64,000 nucleotides of DNA from Stenotrophomonas_A sp035629025 (lineage in GTDB: Bacteria; Pseudomonadota; Gammaproteobacteria; Xanthomonadales; Xanthomonadaceae). Both the position numbers and the translations under genes were made by a program. The notes beneath the pieces are model-generated. The model was not told where the DNA came from and made no database searches. It saw only the letters and a program-made list of their open reading frames with translations. Positions 8,688 through 17,523 of this stretch are shown piece by piece. Position 1 is the stretch's first letter, and each line of letters opens with the position of its first letter. Location of the stretch: contig DASPIU010000037.1 of NCBI GenBank assembly GCA_035629025.1, forward strand, positions 14,683 through 78,682. Direction: 5' to 3'.

Positions 8688-9629
8688 ATGCGTCGCAGCA
8701 CTTCCCTGTCCCTGACCCTTCTCGCCAGCAGCCTGCTGGCCCTGAGCGCCTGCAAGGTCCAGGCGCCGGAAGGGGCATCCGCCGCCAAGCCCGCGCTGGC
8801 ACCTTCGGCCGAACCCAAGGCCAGCGCACAGAAGCCGGCCCACGCCGACGCCGTGGCCGCCGACGACAACCTCAACGCCGTGCTGTGGATGCAGCGTTCG
8901 GAGGAATATCGCGCGCTGTCCGAGCAGACCTACCGCGCCGCCGCCGACCGTCTCGACGCAGCGCTCAAGCAACCCAACTGGGACGCGCTGGTGCCGGAAG
9001 AGCGCGGCAACGCGGCCAAGGGGCTCAAGCCCGCCGTCGTGCTCGATGTGGACGAGACCGTGCTCGACAACTCGCCCTATCAGGCGCGCCTGATCCGCGA
9101 CAACCAGGAATACGACGAAGTCACCTGGGCGCAGTGGGTCGCCGAGAAGAAGGCCAAGCCGGTGCCGGGCGTGGTGGACTTCGCCAAGGCGGCCACCGCC
9201 AAGGGCATCACCCTGCTGTATGTCTCCAACCGCGCCGAGCACCTGCAGGAAGCCACACTGGCGAACCTGCGCGCGGTGGGCCTGCCGGTGGCCGACGACA
9301 GCGTGTTCCTGGGCCTGGGTACCTTCGTCAAGGATTGCGAGCAGAACGGCAGCGAGAAGAACTGCCGGCGCCGCCTGGCCGGTCAGAAGTACCGGGTGCT
9401 GATGCAGTTTGGCGACCAGCTCGGCGACTTCGTGCAGGTGATCGCCAATACGCCGCAGGGTCGGGGCGAGTTGTTGCAGCAGTACCACGACTGGTTTGGC
9501 GAGCGCTGGTGGATGCTGCCCAACCCGAGCTATGGCGGCTGGGAGCCGGCGCAGTTCAACAATGATTACACGCAGCCGCGCGCAGCGCGCCGCCAGGCCA
9601 AGCGTGACGCGCTGGACGTGGCGCCATGA
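8688..9629 (+). CDS. 5'-nucleotidase, lipoprotein e(P4) family acid phosphatase
   Basis: A periplasm-facing HAD-superfamily phosphatase that removes phosphate from nucleoside monophosphates so that nucleosides can be taken up. The 313-residue precursor has a lipoprotein signal with lipobox LSAC (lipidated Cys22). The nucleophile motif DVDETVLDNS contains Asp120 and Asp122, and the second motif is in 'ITLLYVSNRAE'. A late 'GDQLGDF' segment supplies the metal-binding acids. The C-terminus is basic. The stop overlaps the pyrF start by 4 nt (ATGA). That suggests translational coupling and links nucleotide scavenging to pyrimidine synthesis. Confidence 0.92.
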   Translation: MRRSTSLSLTLLASSLLALSACKVQAPEGASAAKPALAPSAEPKASAQKPAHADAVAADDNLNAVLWMQRSEEYRALSEQTYRAAADRLDAALKQPNWDALVPEERGNAAKGLKPAVVLDVDETVLDNSPYQARLIRDNQEYDEVTWAQWVAEKKAKPVPGVVDFAKAATAKGITLLYVSNRAEHLQEATLANLRAVGLPVADDSVFLGLGTFVKDCEQNGSEKNCRRRLAGQKYRVLMQFGDQLGDFVQVIANTPQGRGELLQQYHDWFGERWWMLPNPSYGGWEPAQFNNDYTQPRAARRQAKRDALDVAP

Positions 9630-10345
9630 GCCGCCCGCCGCTGCCGCTGGGCTCGCGCGAGCGCCTGATCTTCGCGCTGGACGTGCCGGGTCGCCGCGAG
9701 GCGCTGGAATGGGTCGAGCGCCTCGGTGATTCGGTGTCTTTCTACAAGATCGGCATGGAGCTGCTGGCCTCGGGCGAGTACTTCCAGGTACTGGACGAGC
9801 TGGCGCGGCGCGACAAGCGCATCTTCGTGGACCTGAAGTTCTTCGACATTCCGGCCACCATCGCCGGCGTGATTGGCCGGCTCTCGCAGTGGCCGGTGAG
9901 CTATTGCACGCTGCACGGCTGGCACGCGCCGATGCTGCAGGCAGCGGCACAGGCCAACCGTGGTGACATGCGCCTGCTTGCGGTCACGGTGTTGACCTCG
10001 ATGGGCCGCGACGACCTGCGTGCGATGGGCATCGACCGCGACCCGGCCGAGGTGGTGGTCGAGCGCGCGCTGGCCGCGCAGGCAGCGGGCATGGACGGGG
10101 TGATTGCCTCGGGCCAGGAAGCGGGCCCGATCCGCCGCGCCACCGGCGCCGGCTTTTCCATCGTCTGCCCGGGCATCCGCCCCGGCGGTCCGGTGGGTGA
10201 CGACCAGCAGCGCACGGTCGGCGTGGCCGAAGCGTTCCGCGATGGCGCCGATGCCATCGTCGTCGGCCGCCCGATCCGCAACGCCAGCGACCCGGTGGCC
10301 GCCGCCGAAGCGATCCAGACCGAGATTGCCGCGCTGTCGTTCTGA
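9626..10345 (+). CDS. pyrF: Orotidine 5'-phosphate decarboxylase
   Basis: Catalyses the last step of UMP synthesis, decarboxylating OMP. The 239-residue length is normal. The catalytic Asp-x-Lys-x-x-Asp array is clear in 'FVDLKFFDIP' (Asp69, Lys71, Asp74). The phosphate-binding end is 'CPGIRPGG...GDDQQRTVG', followed by 'DAIVVGRPIRNASDP'. It begins inside the stop of the e(P4) phosphatase gene, so the two are probably translated together. The gene ends 34 nt before a convergent TonB receptor, and I see no hairpin between them. Confidence 0.96.
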   Translation: MSRPPLPLGSRERLIFALDVPGRREALEWVERLGDSVSFYKIGMELLASGEYFQVLDELARRDKRIFVDLKFFDIPATIAGVIGRLSQWPVSYCTLHGWHAPMLQAAAQANRGDMRLLAVTVLTSMGRDDLRAMGIDRDPAEVVVERALAAQAAGMDGVIASGQEAGPIRRATGAGFSIVCPGIRPGGPVGDDQQRTVGVAEAFRDGADAIVVGRPIRNASDPVAAAEAIQTEIAALSF

Positions 10346-10378
10346 GCGCGGTGCGTCTGGCCTGCATGGCGCATCGGC

Positions 10379-13300
10379 TCAGAATTTCAGCCCCACCTCC
10401 AGTTTCACTTGCCGCGGCGTGCCGGTGATGCCACCGGCACGGTTGTACCAGGCGTGGCGCTGGCCTTGCCAGTTGCCCATGTTCAAGTCGACCAGGTTGT
10501 CGAAGCTGAGCAGGTTGATGATGTCCATGCGCGCGTACATCGACGTGTTGCCGTGGAGCTTGAACGCCTTCGTCGCCTGCACGTCGATCGAGCGGTAGCC
10601 GAAGATCGGCCCGCCGAGCAGGAACCGGCCGTTGCCGTTGGGCGTGATGCCCACCTGCCTGCATGAGGGCTGGTTGCTGCCGCCTGCTGGCAATGTCTCC
10701 GGGCAATAGCTGGTGGTGGCGGTGATCGGTGTGGCCAGGGTCAGTTTGGCGCCGAAGGTGATGCCCCACGGCCCGTCGTAGTTTCCGGTCACCACCAACC
10801 GATGCCGCGCGGCGGCGTTGGAGCGGATGAACGGGTACTGCTGGATTGTCGGCATGTCGAACGAGTAGTGCTCGTTGATGTCACGATTCTGCCGCGCATG
10901 GGTGAGCGTGTAAGCGACCGACATGCCCCAGCCGCTCTCGCGCGTGTACGGCTTCTGCGCGGAGACCAGCAACTGGGTGCTGCGCGTCCTGATGCCGTTG
11001 TTGCCCAGGATCAGGCTGCCGAAACCTGGCAGACCACAGCCCCAGGCCGCTCCGTAGCGATCCTTCGACGTGCTGTTGCACAGCTGTGGGCGATCAAAGA
11101 AGTTGCCGTTCGGATACCGGTTGCCCAGCGTGTACGCGAAGCCGCCATAGCTGAGGACCCGCGTCAGCGTGACGTCCGTGCTCCAGTCGCCAATCCTGTT
11201 GCGCATGCCGAGGCTGAACTGGTCGGAGTACGGCGCCTTGAGCTTGTTGTTGAGCATGTCCACTTCGGCACCGGAATTGCTCGTGGGACCGACCAGCGCC
11301 TGCAGCTTGACGAGGCCGTTGAGCAGGTCCGGATTCCACGGGTAGCACGGCGCGGCACCGCGATAGCAGCCGCCCGTGGCAGGGTCCGCAAAGTTCACCG
11401 TGATTTGCGGCAGCGCGGCCTTGGTGCGTTCAAGCTGCAGGTAATCGAACAGATCGCGATCATAGGAACGTCCCGCGCCACCGTGGATCACGTGCTGCTC
11501 GTCCGCATTGAGGTCGTAGGAGAACCCCAGGCGCGGTTGCCGGGCGCCCTTGAAGGCACTGCGATTGCTGCCGGTGCCGATGTAATCGCCAATGTTCACC
11601 CCGCCCAGCGCCAGCGACTGCTGGTACGTCTGTCCGGGCGGCCCATTCGGATCCTGCCGGCCCAGCGCCGCGATGACGTTGGGCGGGGTGACAAAGCCCA
11701 GGTATGAGGGATTCTTCTCCTGGTCCCAGCGCACACCCAGATTCAATTGCAGGTGATCGTTGACCTGCCAGTCGTCCTGCAGGTAGATGCCCAGCTGCTG
11801 CGCGGCAGAGCGCACGCTCGGGGTGAGGCCACCAATGCCGACAACGGGTTTGGTGAAGAACGCCCGGTACGGCGTGGCGGCGGGAAACACCGGGTTCTCC
11901 AGCGTGTAGGAGAACTGCGGGTTCACATCGCTGGCATCGGCGGCATACAGGTCGATGCGCTTGTAGCGCACACCCATCTTGATCGTATGCTCGCCCTGCC
12001 ACTGCAGGCCGCTAAGCGTGAGGTTGTCCTCGATGGACCAGCCCTTCTGTCCCTTGCGCTGCGCCGACAGCGGTGAGCCGCCACCGATCTGCAACACGTC
12101 CGGATCGTTGATGCCGTCCGGCGTGGTGTAGAGCAGGCCATTGCCGAGCGTCAGCGGCGTCGGGTTGTTGAACGAATCCTCGCGGGTGGCCAGCACTTCG
12201 TTGAACCAGATGTCGCCGCTGTGCGCCCAGCGCAAGGCCCAGCGCGTGTCGTAGTTGTCGGTGAACGAGCTGTGCGAGCGTGCATTGACCCCGCCGAACC
12301 CATACTGCTTCTCCTGACGGTCCTGCAGGGATAACTCGATGCGGTCGCGATCAGTCGGCTCGACGTCGATCTTCGCGAACACCAGATTCTGCTGGAACGG
12401 TTGCGATGCCGGCCCGAGCTCGGCGGCGGCTTGCGCAGGCAGGCTGTCGACCGCCTTGAGCGCCACGCCAGTCGGCCCGACGGTGGCGGGCAGGGTAAAG
12501 CGCTTGGCTTCGTAGGCGAGGAAGAAATGCGCGCGGTCGCGCACGATCGGGCCGCCCAGCGAAAAGCCGTATTCCTTTTCCGCCGACACCACCTTGTCAC
12601 GACCTGGCTGCCGCTCCGCCGGCGTGCGCGCCCGCAGGCGCTCATTGGTGTAGCGGTAGAACGCTTCGCCATGGAACTCGTTGGTGCCGGACTTGGTCAC
12701 CGAGGTGACCGCCGCGCTGGAGATCTGCCCGTACTCGGCCTTGTAGTTGGAGGTAATGACCTTGTACTCGCCAATGGCCAGCTGCGAAAACGGATTGCCG
12801 GCACTGAAGAACTGGCCGGCGACGCCGCCACTGCGCACATAGCTCTTTTGTCCGACGCCATCGATGTAGACGTTGATGCTGCTGCCGTTCTGCGCACCGC
12901 CACGCAGCGACGTGCGTCCGTCGCCATCGCGGGTGAACACCATGCCGGGCACGGCATCGGCGAACTCGAGAAAGTTGCGCGACACCTGCGGCGTGGTCTG
13001 GATCTGCCGCAGCGACACGGTCTGGCCGACTTCCGGCGAACGCACCTCCTCGAGCAGGGCCGGGGCGTTGACGGTGATGCGATCGAGCGTGGTCGCGCCG
13101 GCGCCAGGGTCCGGCGCCTCAGCCTCGTCCAGATCGACATTGAGCGTGGCCGCCACGCTCAGTACCACCGTGCGGCTGCGGCCGGCCGCCTCTACCCGGT
13201 AGGTGCCCGGTGGCAGACCGACCAGCGAGAAGCTGCCTTGCGGACCGAGGTGAGTGCGCCGTATCGCCCCGGTGGCCAGGTCCGTGGCGACCACTTCGGT

Positions 13301-13438
13301 ACCGGCGGATGCGCTCAGTTGCCCGCGCACAGTGGCGTTGGCGGTCTGGGCATGCGCGGGCGCTACCGGCCAGGCGGCTATCAGGGCGCAGGCCAGCAGG
13401 CTGCGGACGAGGGGACGGTGTAGCGGCGGCTTCATCAT
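10379..13438 (-). CDS. Oar-like TonB-dependent receptor with carboxypeptidase-like N-terminal domain
   Basis: Outer-membrane transporter of 1019 residues, driven by TonB/ExbB/ExbD. It has a signal peptide (to about AHAQ, residue 31). A carboxypeptidase-regulatory-like beta domain follows (about 35-110, 'TVRGQLSASAGTEVVATDLATGAIRRT'), then a plug (about 125-250, with 'TPQVSRNFLEFADAVPGMVF') and a beta-barrel ending in Phe (EVGLKF). It closely resembles the receptor at 13842-16931 along its whole length, for example 'VIHGGAGRSYDRDLFDYLQLE' in both, so the pair looks like a tandem duplication. The substrate is unknown. A LacI-type operator lies 17 nt upstream, suggesting sugar control. The second ATG, at 13435, has better spacing from the GGGAGGG Shine-Dalgarno sequence and may be the true start. 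Confidence 0.92.
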   Translation of the reverse strand: MMKPPLHRPLVRSLLACALIAAWPVAPAHAQTANATVRGQLSASAGTEVVATDLATGAIRRTHLGPQGSFSLVGLPPGTYRVEAAGRSRTVVLSVAATLNVDLDEAEAPDPGAGATTLDRITVNAPALLEEVRSPEVGQTVSLRQIQTTPQVSRNFLEFADAVPGMVFTRDGDGRTSLRGGAQNGSSINVYIDGVGQKSYVRSGGVAGQFFSAGNPFSQLAIGEYKVITSNYKAEYGQISSAAVTSVTKSGTNEFHGEAFYRYTNERLRARTPAERQPGRDKVVSAEKEYGFSLGGPIVRDRAHFFLAYEAKRFTLPATVGPTGVALKAVDSLPAQAAAELGPASQPFQQNLVFAKIDVEPTDRDRIELSLQDRQEKQYGFGGVNARSHSSFTDNYDTRWALRWAHSGDIWFNEVLATREDSFNNPTPLTLGNGLLYTTPDGINDPDVLQIGGGSPLSAQRKGQKGWSIEDNLTLSGLQWQGEHTIKMGVRYKRIDLYAADASDVNPQFSYTLENPVFPAATPYRAFFTKPVVGIGGLTPSVRSAAQQLGIYLQDDWQVNDHLQLNLGVRWDQEKNPSYLGFVTPPNVIAALGRQDPNGPPGQTYQQSLALGGVNIGDYIGTGSNRSAFKGARQPRLGFSYDLNADEQHVIHGGAGRSYDRDLFDYLQLERTKAALPQITVNFADPATGGCYRGAAPCYPWNPDLLNGLVKLQALVGPTSNSGAEVDMLNNKLKAPYSDQFSLGMRNRIGDWSTDVTLTRVLSYGGFAYTLGNRYPNGNFFDRPQLCNSTSKDRYGAAWGCGLPGFGSLILGNNGIRTRSTQLLVSAQKPYTRESGWGMSVAYTLTHARQNRDINEHYSFDMPTIQQYPFIRSNAAARHRLVVTGNYDGPWGITFGAKLTLATPITATTSYCPETLPAGGSNQPSCRQVGITPNGNGRFLLGGPIFGYRSIDVQATKAFKLHGNTSMYARMDIINLLSFDNLVDLNMGNWQGQRHAWYNRAGGITGTPRQVKLEVGLKF

Positions 13439-13455
13439 GGGCCCTCCCAGGCACG

Positions 13456-13469
13456 TGTAAGCGTTTCCA
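13456..13469. promoter_or_regulatory. LacI/cre-type operator before the first TonB receptor
   Basis: TGTAAGCGTTTCCA (TGGAAACGCTTACA on the gene's strand) fits the central-CG palindrome bound by LacI-family regulators. It begins 17 nt upstream of the receptor start, so a bound repressor would block transcription there. A site of the same type lies before the paralogous receptor, at 17304-17317. No LacI-family gene is in the window. Confidence 0.55.
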
Positions 13470-13613
13470 GGAAGGGATAACCAGCGACGCCGCGCGGCTC
13501 AATGCGGCGACGGCAACATCGCGCGTCTCGTGCGACAAATCATATGCGGCCCGCAGCACGTGTGACCGACGTTTTGCAAAGAAAACAATCAGTTAAGCCA
13601 TCAAGCTCAGGCA

Positions 13614-13642
13614 TTGCATAAGAGATGGCGAGCGCGTACGAT
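13614..13642 (+). promoter_or_regulatory. Candidate sigma70 promoter for a plus-strand small RNA
   Basis: TTGCAT at 13614-13619 and TACGAT at 13637-13642 are separated by 17 nt, a normal sigma70 arrangement with an imperfect -35 and -10. Transcription would start near 13649. No protein gene lies downstream on this strand, but a strong terminator does, about 90 nt later. Confidence 0.35.
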
Positions 13643-13648
13643 GCCGCC

Positions 13649-13741
13649 ATCCGGCCTCGGCCGGAGATGTGCCACAACACTGTCCATCGGCTCACGCCGA
13701 TTTTGAGGAGGCTGCGATCTCGCGATCCGGCCTCCTTTTTT
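13649..13741 (+). ncRNA. Candidate small RNA, about 93 nt, three stem-loops and a terminator
   Basis: In the gap between the two TonB receptors, the plus strand carries three consecutive hairpins. They are CCGGCC-TC-GGCCGG (13651-13664), ATCGGC-TCAC-GCCGAT (13686-13701), and a long hairpin with stem AGGAGGC/GCCTCCT and inner GATC/GATC pairing (13706-13736). The last runs into six T residues and looks like a good intrinsic terminator. No coding gene on this strand precedes it. A 21-nt unpaired stretch (13665-13685) between hairpins one and two could be a target-binding region. I do not recognise the family. The terminator is solid; the 5' end is a guess from the candidate promoter. Confidence 0.45.
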
Positions 13742-13757
13742 ATTCGCGGCCGCCAAC

Positions 13758-13792
13758 GCAAAGGCCCGCGGATGGACTCCGCGGGCCTTTGC
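13758..13792. terminator. Intrinsic terminator of the second TonB receptor, possibly bidirectional
   Basis: A perfect 15-bp inverted repeat (13758-13772 with 13778-13792) has the 5-nt loop TGGAC. The GC-rich stem ends in AAA/TTT on either side, so it can act in both directions. It lies 50 nt beyond the stop of the minus-strand TonB receptor and just after the plus-strand small-RNA terminator. Confidence 0.75.
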
Positions 13793-13841
13793 TCACTCTC
13801 TCCGGGGTGCGGGCGGCGAACCGCCCAAAGCCCGGCGTCGG

Positions 13842-16800
13842 TCAGAACCGCACGCCCACCTCGACCTTGACCTGACGCGGCGTACCGATGATGTCGCCGG
13901 TGTCGTTGAAGTAGGCCAGCTTCCTGCCATCGGCCTGCGTCACGTAGGTGATGTTGGTGAAGTTGTCGAAGTTGAACAGATTGATGATGTCCAACCGCGC
14001 ATACATCGACACGTCACCGGCCACCTTGAAGTCCTTGGTCGCCTGCACGTCCACCGAGCGGTAGCCGAAGATCTTGCCACCGACCAGGAAGCGGCCGTTG
14101 CCCTGCGGGTTGAAGCCGGTCGGAATGCACGCCGGCTCGTTCGAGCCCGCCATCGGCTGCGGCCCGCAGATGAAGTCGTTGCTCGGAATCGGCGTGGACA
14201 GCGTCAGCTTGCCGCCGAAGGTGATGCCCCAGAAGCCGTCGTAGTTGCCGGTGACCACCAGGCGGTGGCGCGCGGCAGCGTTGGACTTGATGAAGGGGTA
14301 GTCATCCAGCGTCGCCGCATCGAAGGCGTAGTGCTCGTTGATGTCGCGCGTCTGGCGGGCATTGGTCCAGGTATAGGCGATCGACGCGCCCCAGCCGCTT
14401 TCCTTGGTGTACGGCTTCTGCGCCGACAGCAGGATCTGCGTGGTGCGCGTCTTGATGCCGTTGTTGCCCACGATCAGGCCACCGAAGCCCGGCACGCCGC
14501 AGCCCCACGCCTGGCTGTAGCCCGGGTTAGGGTTGCCCGGGTCGCACAGCTGCGGGTTGTCGAAGAAGTTGCCGTTCGGGTAGCGGTTGCCCAGGGTGAA
14601 GCCGAAGCCGTCATAGCTGAGGATGCGGGTGACGGTGGCATCGGTCAGCCAGTCGCCGATCTGGTTGCTCATGCCCAGGCTGAACTGGTCGGAGTACGGC
14701 GCCTTGAGCTTGTTGTTGAGCATGTCCACTTCGGTGCCGGCGTTGCTGCCCGCGCCAACCAGCGCCTGCAGGTTCGACAGGCCGTTGAGCAGGTTCGGAT
14801 CCCAGTCGAAGCACGCGGTGGTCGAGCCGTTGTAGCAGGCACCGGTGGCCGGGTCGCGGAAGTTCACCGTCACCTGCGGCAGGGCCGACTTGGTCACCTC
14901 CAGCTGCAGGTAGTCGAACAGGTCGCGGTCGTACGAACGGCCCGCGCCGCCGTGGATCACGTGCATCTCATCGGCGTTGATGTCGTACGAGAAGCCCAGG
15001 CGCGGCTGCCAGGCACCGTCGAATGCCTTGCGGTTGTTGCCGGTGGAAATGTAGTCGTTGACGTCCAGGCCGCCCATGCGCAGCGAATCGGCGTAGGTCT
15101 GCCCGGCCGGACCATTCGGGTCCTGGCTGTTCAGCGCGTCGATCACGTTCTGCGGGGTGACGAAGTTGAGGTACGAGGGGTTCTTCTCGTAGTCCCAGCG
15201 CACGCCCAGGTTCAACATCAGGTGCTCGTTGACCTGCCAGTCGTCCTGGATGTACAGGCCGTACTGCTTGGCATTGGAGGTCACGCTCGGCGACAGCCCG
15301 CCGATGCCGGTGACCGGGCGGGTGAAGAACGCCTTGTACGGGATCGTCGAGGTGAATGCCGGGTTGTCCAGCGAGTAGTAGAACTGCGGGTTGATGTCGA
15401 GCGCATCGGCCGCGTACAGGTCGATGTCCTTGTAGCGCGCGCCCATCTTGATGGTGTGCTCGCCGTGCCAGTCGATCGCGTTGAGGGTGAAGTTGTCCTC
15501 GATCGACCAGCCCTTCTGGCCCTTGGTCTGCGCCGACAGCGGCGAGCCGCCTTCGATCTGGATGATGTTGGCGTCGTTGGGGCCGTTGGGCACCGTGTAG
15601 ATGTAGCCGTTGCCCAGGGTGATCGGCACCGGGTTGTTGAACGACTCTTCGTGCGTGGCCAGCACTTCGTTGTAGAACCAGTCACCGCTGTGGTTCCAGC
15701 GCAGTGCCCAGCGCTCGTCGGTGTTCTCGCTCATGAAGCCGTGCGAGCGCGCATTGCTGCCGCTGAAGCTTTCCTGGGTCTCGTCGCGGTCCTGGTAGGA
15801 CAGCTCGAAGCGGTCGCGGTCGGTCGGTTCGAAGTCGATCTTGGCGAAGTACAGGTCTTCCTCGAAGTTCTGGCTGCCGGCACCCAGCTGCGATGCCGCG
15901 TTGCCGGGTAGCAGGGCCACGCCGCGGTCGGCGCCATCGTCAGGCACGGTGGTGGTCGGCAGGTCGAAGCGCTTGGCCTCGTAGGTCATGAAGAAGTGCA
16001 GCTTGTCCTGCACGATCGGACCGCCCAGGGCAAAGCCGTATTCCTTCTCGGCCGACACCGCCTTCTCCTGGCCGGGCTGGCGCTCGGCCGGAGTCATCGC
16101 GCGCATGTCCTCGTCGGTGTAGCGGTAGAACGCCTCACCATGGAATTCGTTGGTGCCGGACTTGGTTGCCGCGGTCACCGCCGAGCTCGCCACCTGGCCG
16201 TACTCGGCCTTGTAGTTGGAGGTGATGACCTTGTACTCGCCGATCGCCAGCTGCGGGAACGGGTTGCCGGCGCTGCCGAACTGGCCGGCCACGCCGCCTT
16301 CCTTGACGTAGCTCTTCTGGCCCACGCCGTCGATGTAGACGTTGGTGGCGCTGGTGTTCTGCGCGCCGCCGCGCAGCGAGGTGTTGCCCTTGGCATCGCG
16401 GGTGAACACCATGCCAGGCACCGCGTCGGCGAATTCGAGGAAGTTGCGCGACACCTGCGGCGTGGTCTGGATCTGCCGCAGCGAGACGGTCTTGCCCACC
16501 TCGGAGGTGCGCACTTCCTGCAGCAGGGTCGGTGCGGTCACGGTGACCGCATCGAGCGTGGTCGCCGCGCCGCCGCTGCTGGCGGCTGCTTCACCGGCGG
16601 CGATGTTCAAGGTCGCGGTCGAGGCCACGGTGACGGTGACCGTCTCGGTGCGGCCGGCCGCTTCGACGCGATAGGTGCCCGGCTGCAGGCCGACCACGGT
16701 GTAGGAGCCATCGGCGCCGGTGGTGGCGCGGCGCACCGCGCCGGTGTTGACGTTGGTGGCGACGACTTCGGTGCCGGCGGCCGGGCCGGACTGGGAGGAC

Positions 16801-16931
16801 ACTTGGCCGCGCAGGTTGGCGTTGGCCGACTGTGCGAAGGCGCCAGGGGCCGCGGAGAAGAGGCTGGCGGCCAGGGCGCAGCACAGCAGGCTGCGGGCGG
16901 GCAGATTGGTTTTGGTTCGGATGGCTTTCAC
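13842..16931 (-). CDS. Oar-like TonB-dependent receptor, paralogue of the neighbouring one
   Basis: Outer-membrane transporter of about 1029 residues with the same plan as its neighbour. The signal peptide ends GAFAQ. A carboxypeptidase-regulatory-like domain follows ('NLRGQVSSQSGPAAGTEVVATNVNTG'), then the plug ('TTLDAVTVTAPTLLQEVRTSEVGKTVSLRQI') and a barrel ending EVGVRF. A GTG start at 16931 is chosen because GGGAGGGG sits 6 nt upstream and translation begins VKAIRTKTNLPARSLL directly before the hydrophobic signal. An ATG at 16976 is the alternative. Substrate unknown; the LacI-type site further upstream suggests a carbohydrate. A strong terminator follows the stop, so this gene and the next receptor are probably separate transcripts. 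Confidence 0.92.
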   Translation of the reverse strand: MKAIRTKTNLPARSLLCCALAASLFSAAPGAFAQSANANLRGQVSSQSGPAAGTEVVATNVNTGAVRRATTGADGSYTVVGLQPGTYRVEAAGRTETVTVTVASTATLNIAAGEAAASSGGAATTLDAVTVTAPTLLQEVRTSEVGKTVSLRQIQTTPQVSRNFLEFADAVPGMVFTRDAKGNTSLRGGAQNTSATNVYIDGVGQKSYVKEGGVAGQFGSAGNPFPQLAIGEYKVITSNYKAEYGQVASSAVTAATKSGTNEFHGEAFYRYTDEDMRAMTPAERQPGQEKAVSAEKEYGFALGGPIVQDKLHFFMTYEAKRFDLPTTTVPDDGADRGVALLPGNAASQLGAGSQNFEEDLYFAKIDFEPTDRDRFELSYQDRDETQESFSGSNARSHGFMSENTDERWALRWNHSGDWFYNEVLATHEESFNNPVPITLGNGYIYTVPNGPNDANIIQIEGGSPLSAQTKGQKGWSIEDNFTLNAIDWHGEHTIKMGARYKDIDLYAADALDINPQFYYSLDNPAFTSTIPYKAFFTRPVTGIGGLSPSVTSNAKQYGLYIQDDWQVNEHLMLNLGVRWDYEKNPSYLNFVTPQNVIDALNSQDPNGPAGQTYADSLRMGGLDVNDYISTGNNRKAFDGAWQPRLGFSYDINADEMHVIHGGAGRSYDRDLFDYLQLEVTKSALPQVTVNFRDPATGACYNGSTTACFDWDPNLLNGLSNLQALVGAGSNAGTEVDMLNNKLKAPYSDQFSLGMSNQIGDWLTDATVTRILSYDGFGFTLGNRYPNGNFFDNPQLCDPGNPNPGYSQAWGCGVPGFGGLIVGNNGIKTRTTQILLSAQKPYTKESGWGASIAYTWTNARQTRDINEHYAFDAATLDDYPFIKSNAAARHRLVVTGNYDGFWGITFGGKLTLSTPIPSNDFICGPQPMAGSNEPACIPTGFNPQGNGRFLVGGKIFGYRSVDVQATKDFKVAGDVSMYARLDIINLFNFDNFTNITYVTQADGRKLAYFNDTGDIIGTPRQVKVEVGVRF

Positions 16932-17523
16932 GAAAGACCCCTCCCGGGCCGGTACGGATGGTTGATGTGTTGTCATGGGGTAGACGGATACAACGTCCGG
17001 TGTGAACGTCTTGCGGTTATGTGTAGAGGTTAGAAAATTCTTGTAATGCCGCCGGTCGCTGCGGCCGCACTTGCGCCGCACTCGCTGGCGATGCGAGGAC
17101 CACGTGGGACGGTCCGCCGGAGGATGTCCGGCGGGCGGGGAACAGCGACGGGGATGGCGGGCGGCGAAGCGGAAGCACAATCCTCCCGTAAAGGCATGGG
17201 TTTGCCTTGCGATGTCCTGTCCTGGCCGGCTCCCTGGCGTGAGTGGTTCTTGCAGCGTCCCTGACAGGTCGCTGCGGGCTTCGGGGCGCAAGCTAGCAGG
17301 AACTGCAAACGTTTACATGATGCACTGCAATATGGGACGCCGGGCGCAATACTGTGCGCTTTGTCTCAGGCTGCTGGCTGGCAAGGCTGTCCGGACAGGA
17401 ATTGGACAAAACGGGACACTGCCCGAGTCGCCATCGCGGCCTGGACCGCGCCCATGTCCGGCTTGCCTTGCCGCTGCAACCCGAGGCCCGGCAAGATGGG
17501 CGATCGATTGGGGAGTCGAACCA
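16932..17523. other. 592-nt intergenic region, likely long leader of the TonB receptor
   Basis: No gene or tRNA is visible. The region holds the LacI-type operator at 17304-17317. It also holds a hairpin at 17114-17134 that reads CCGGCGG-type arms around the loop ACATCCT on the receptor strand. If the receptor is transcribed from near the operator, its mRNA would have a leader of roughly 350 nt containing this hairpin. The plus-strand end carries the ribosome-binding site of the lipoprotein gene (GGGGAG near 17511). Confidence 0.5.
17304..17317. promoter_or_regulatory. LacI/cre-type operator between TonB receptor and lipoprotein gene
   Basis: TGCAAACGTTTACA, a nearly symmetric palindrome around a central CG, fits LacI-family operators and the TGnAAnCG core. 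It lies 373 nt upstream of the receptor start and 207 nt before the lipoprotein gene, so which gene it controls is uncertain. The matching site before the paralogous receptor makes the receptor the likelier target. Confidence 0.5.

Noticed and set aside
17344..17359. GCGCA-N6-TGCGC palindrome near the LacI-type site
   Set aside because: Short GC-rich arms are expected by chance here, and no second copy was seen at a related promoter.
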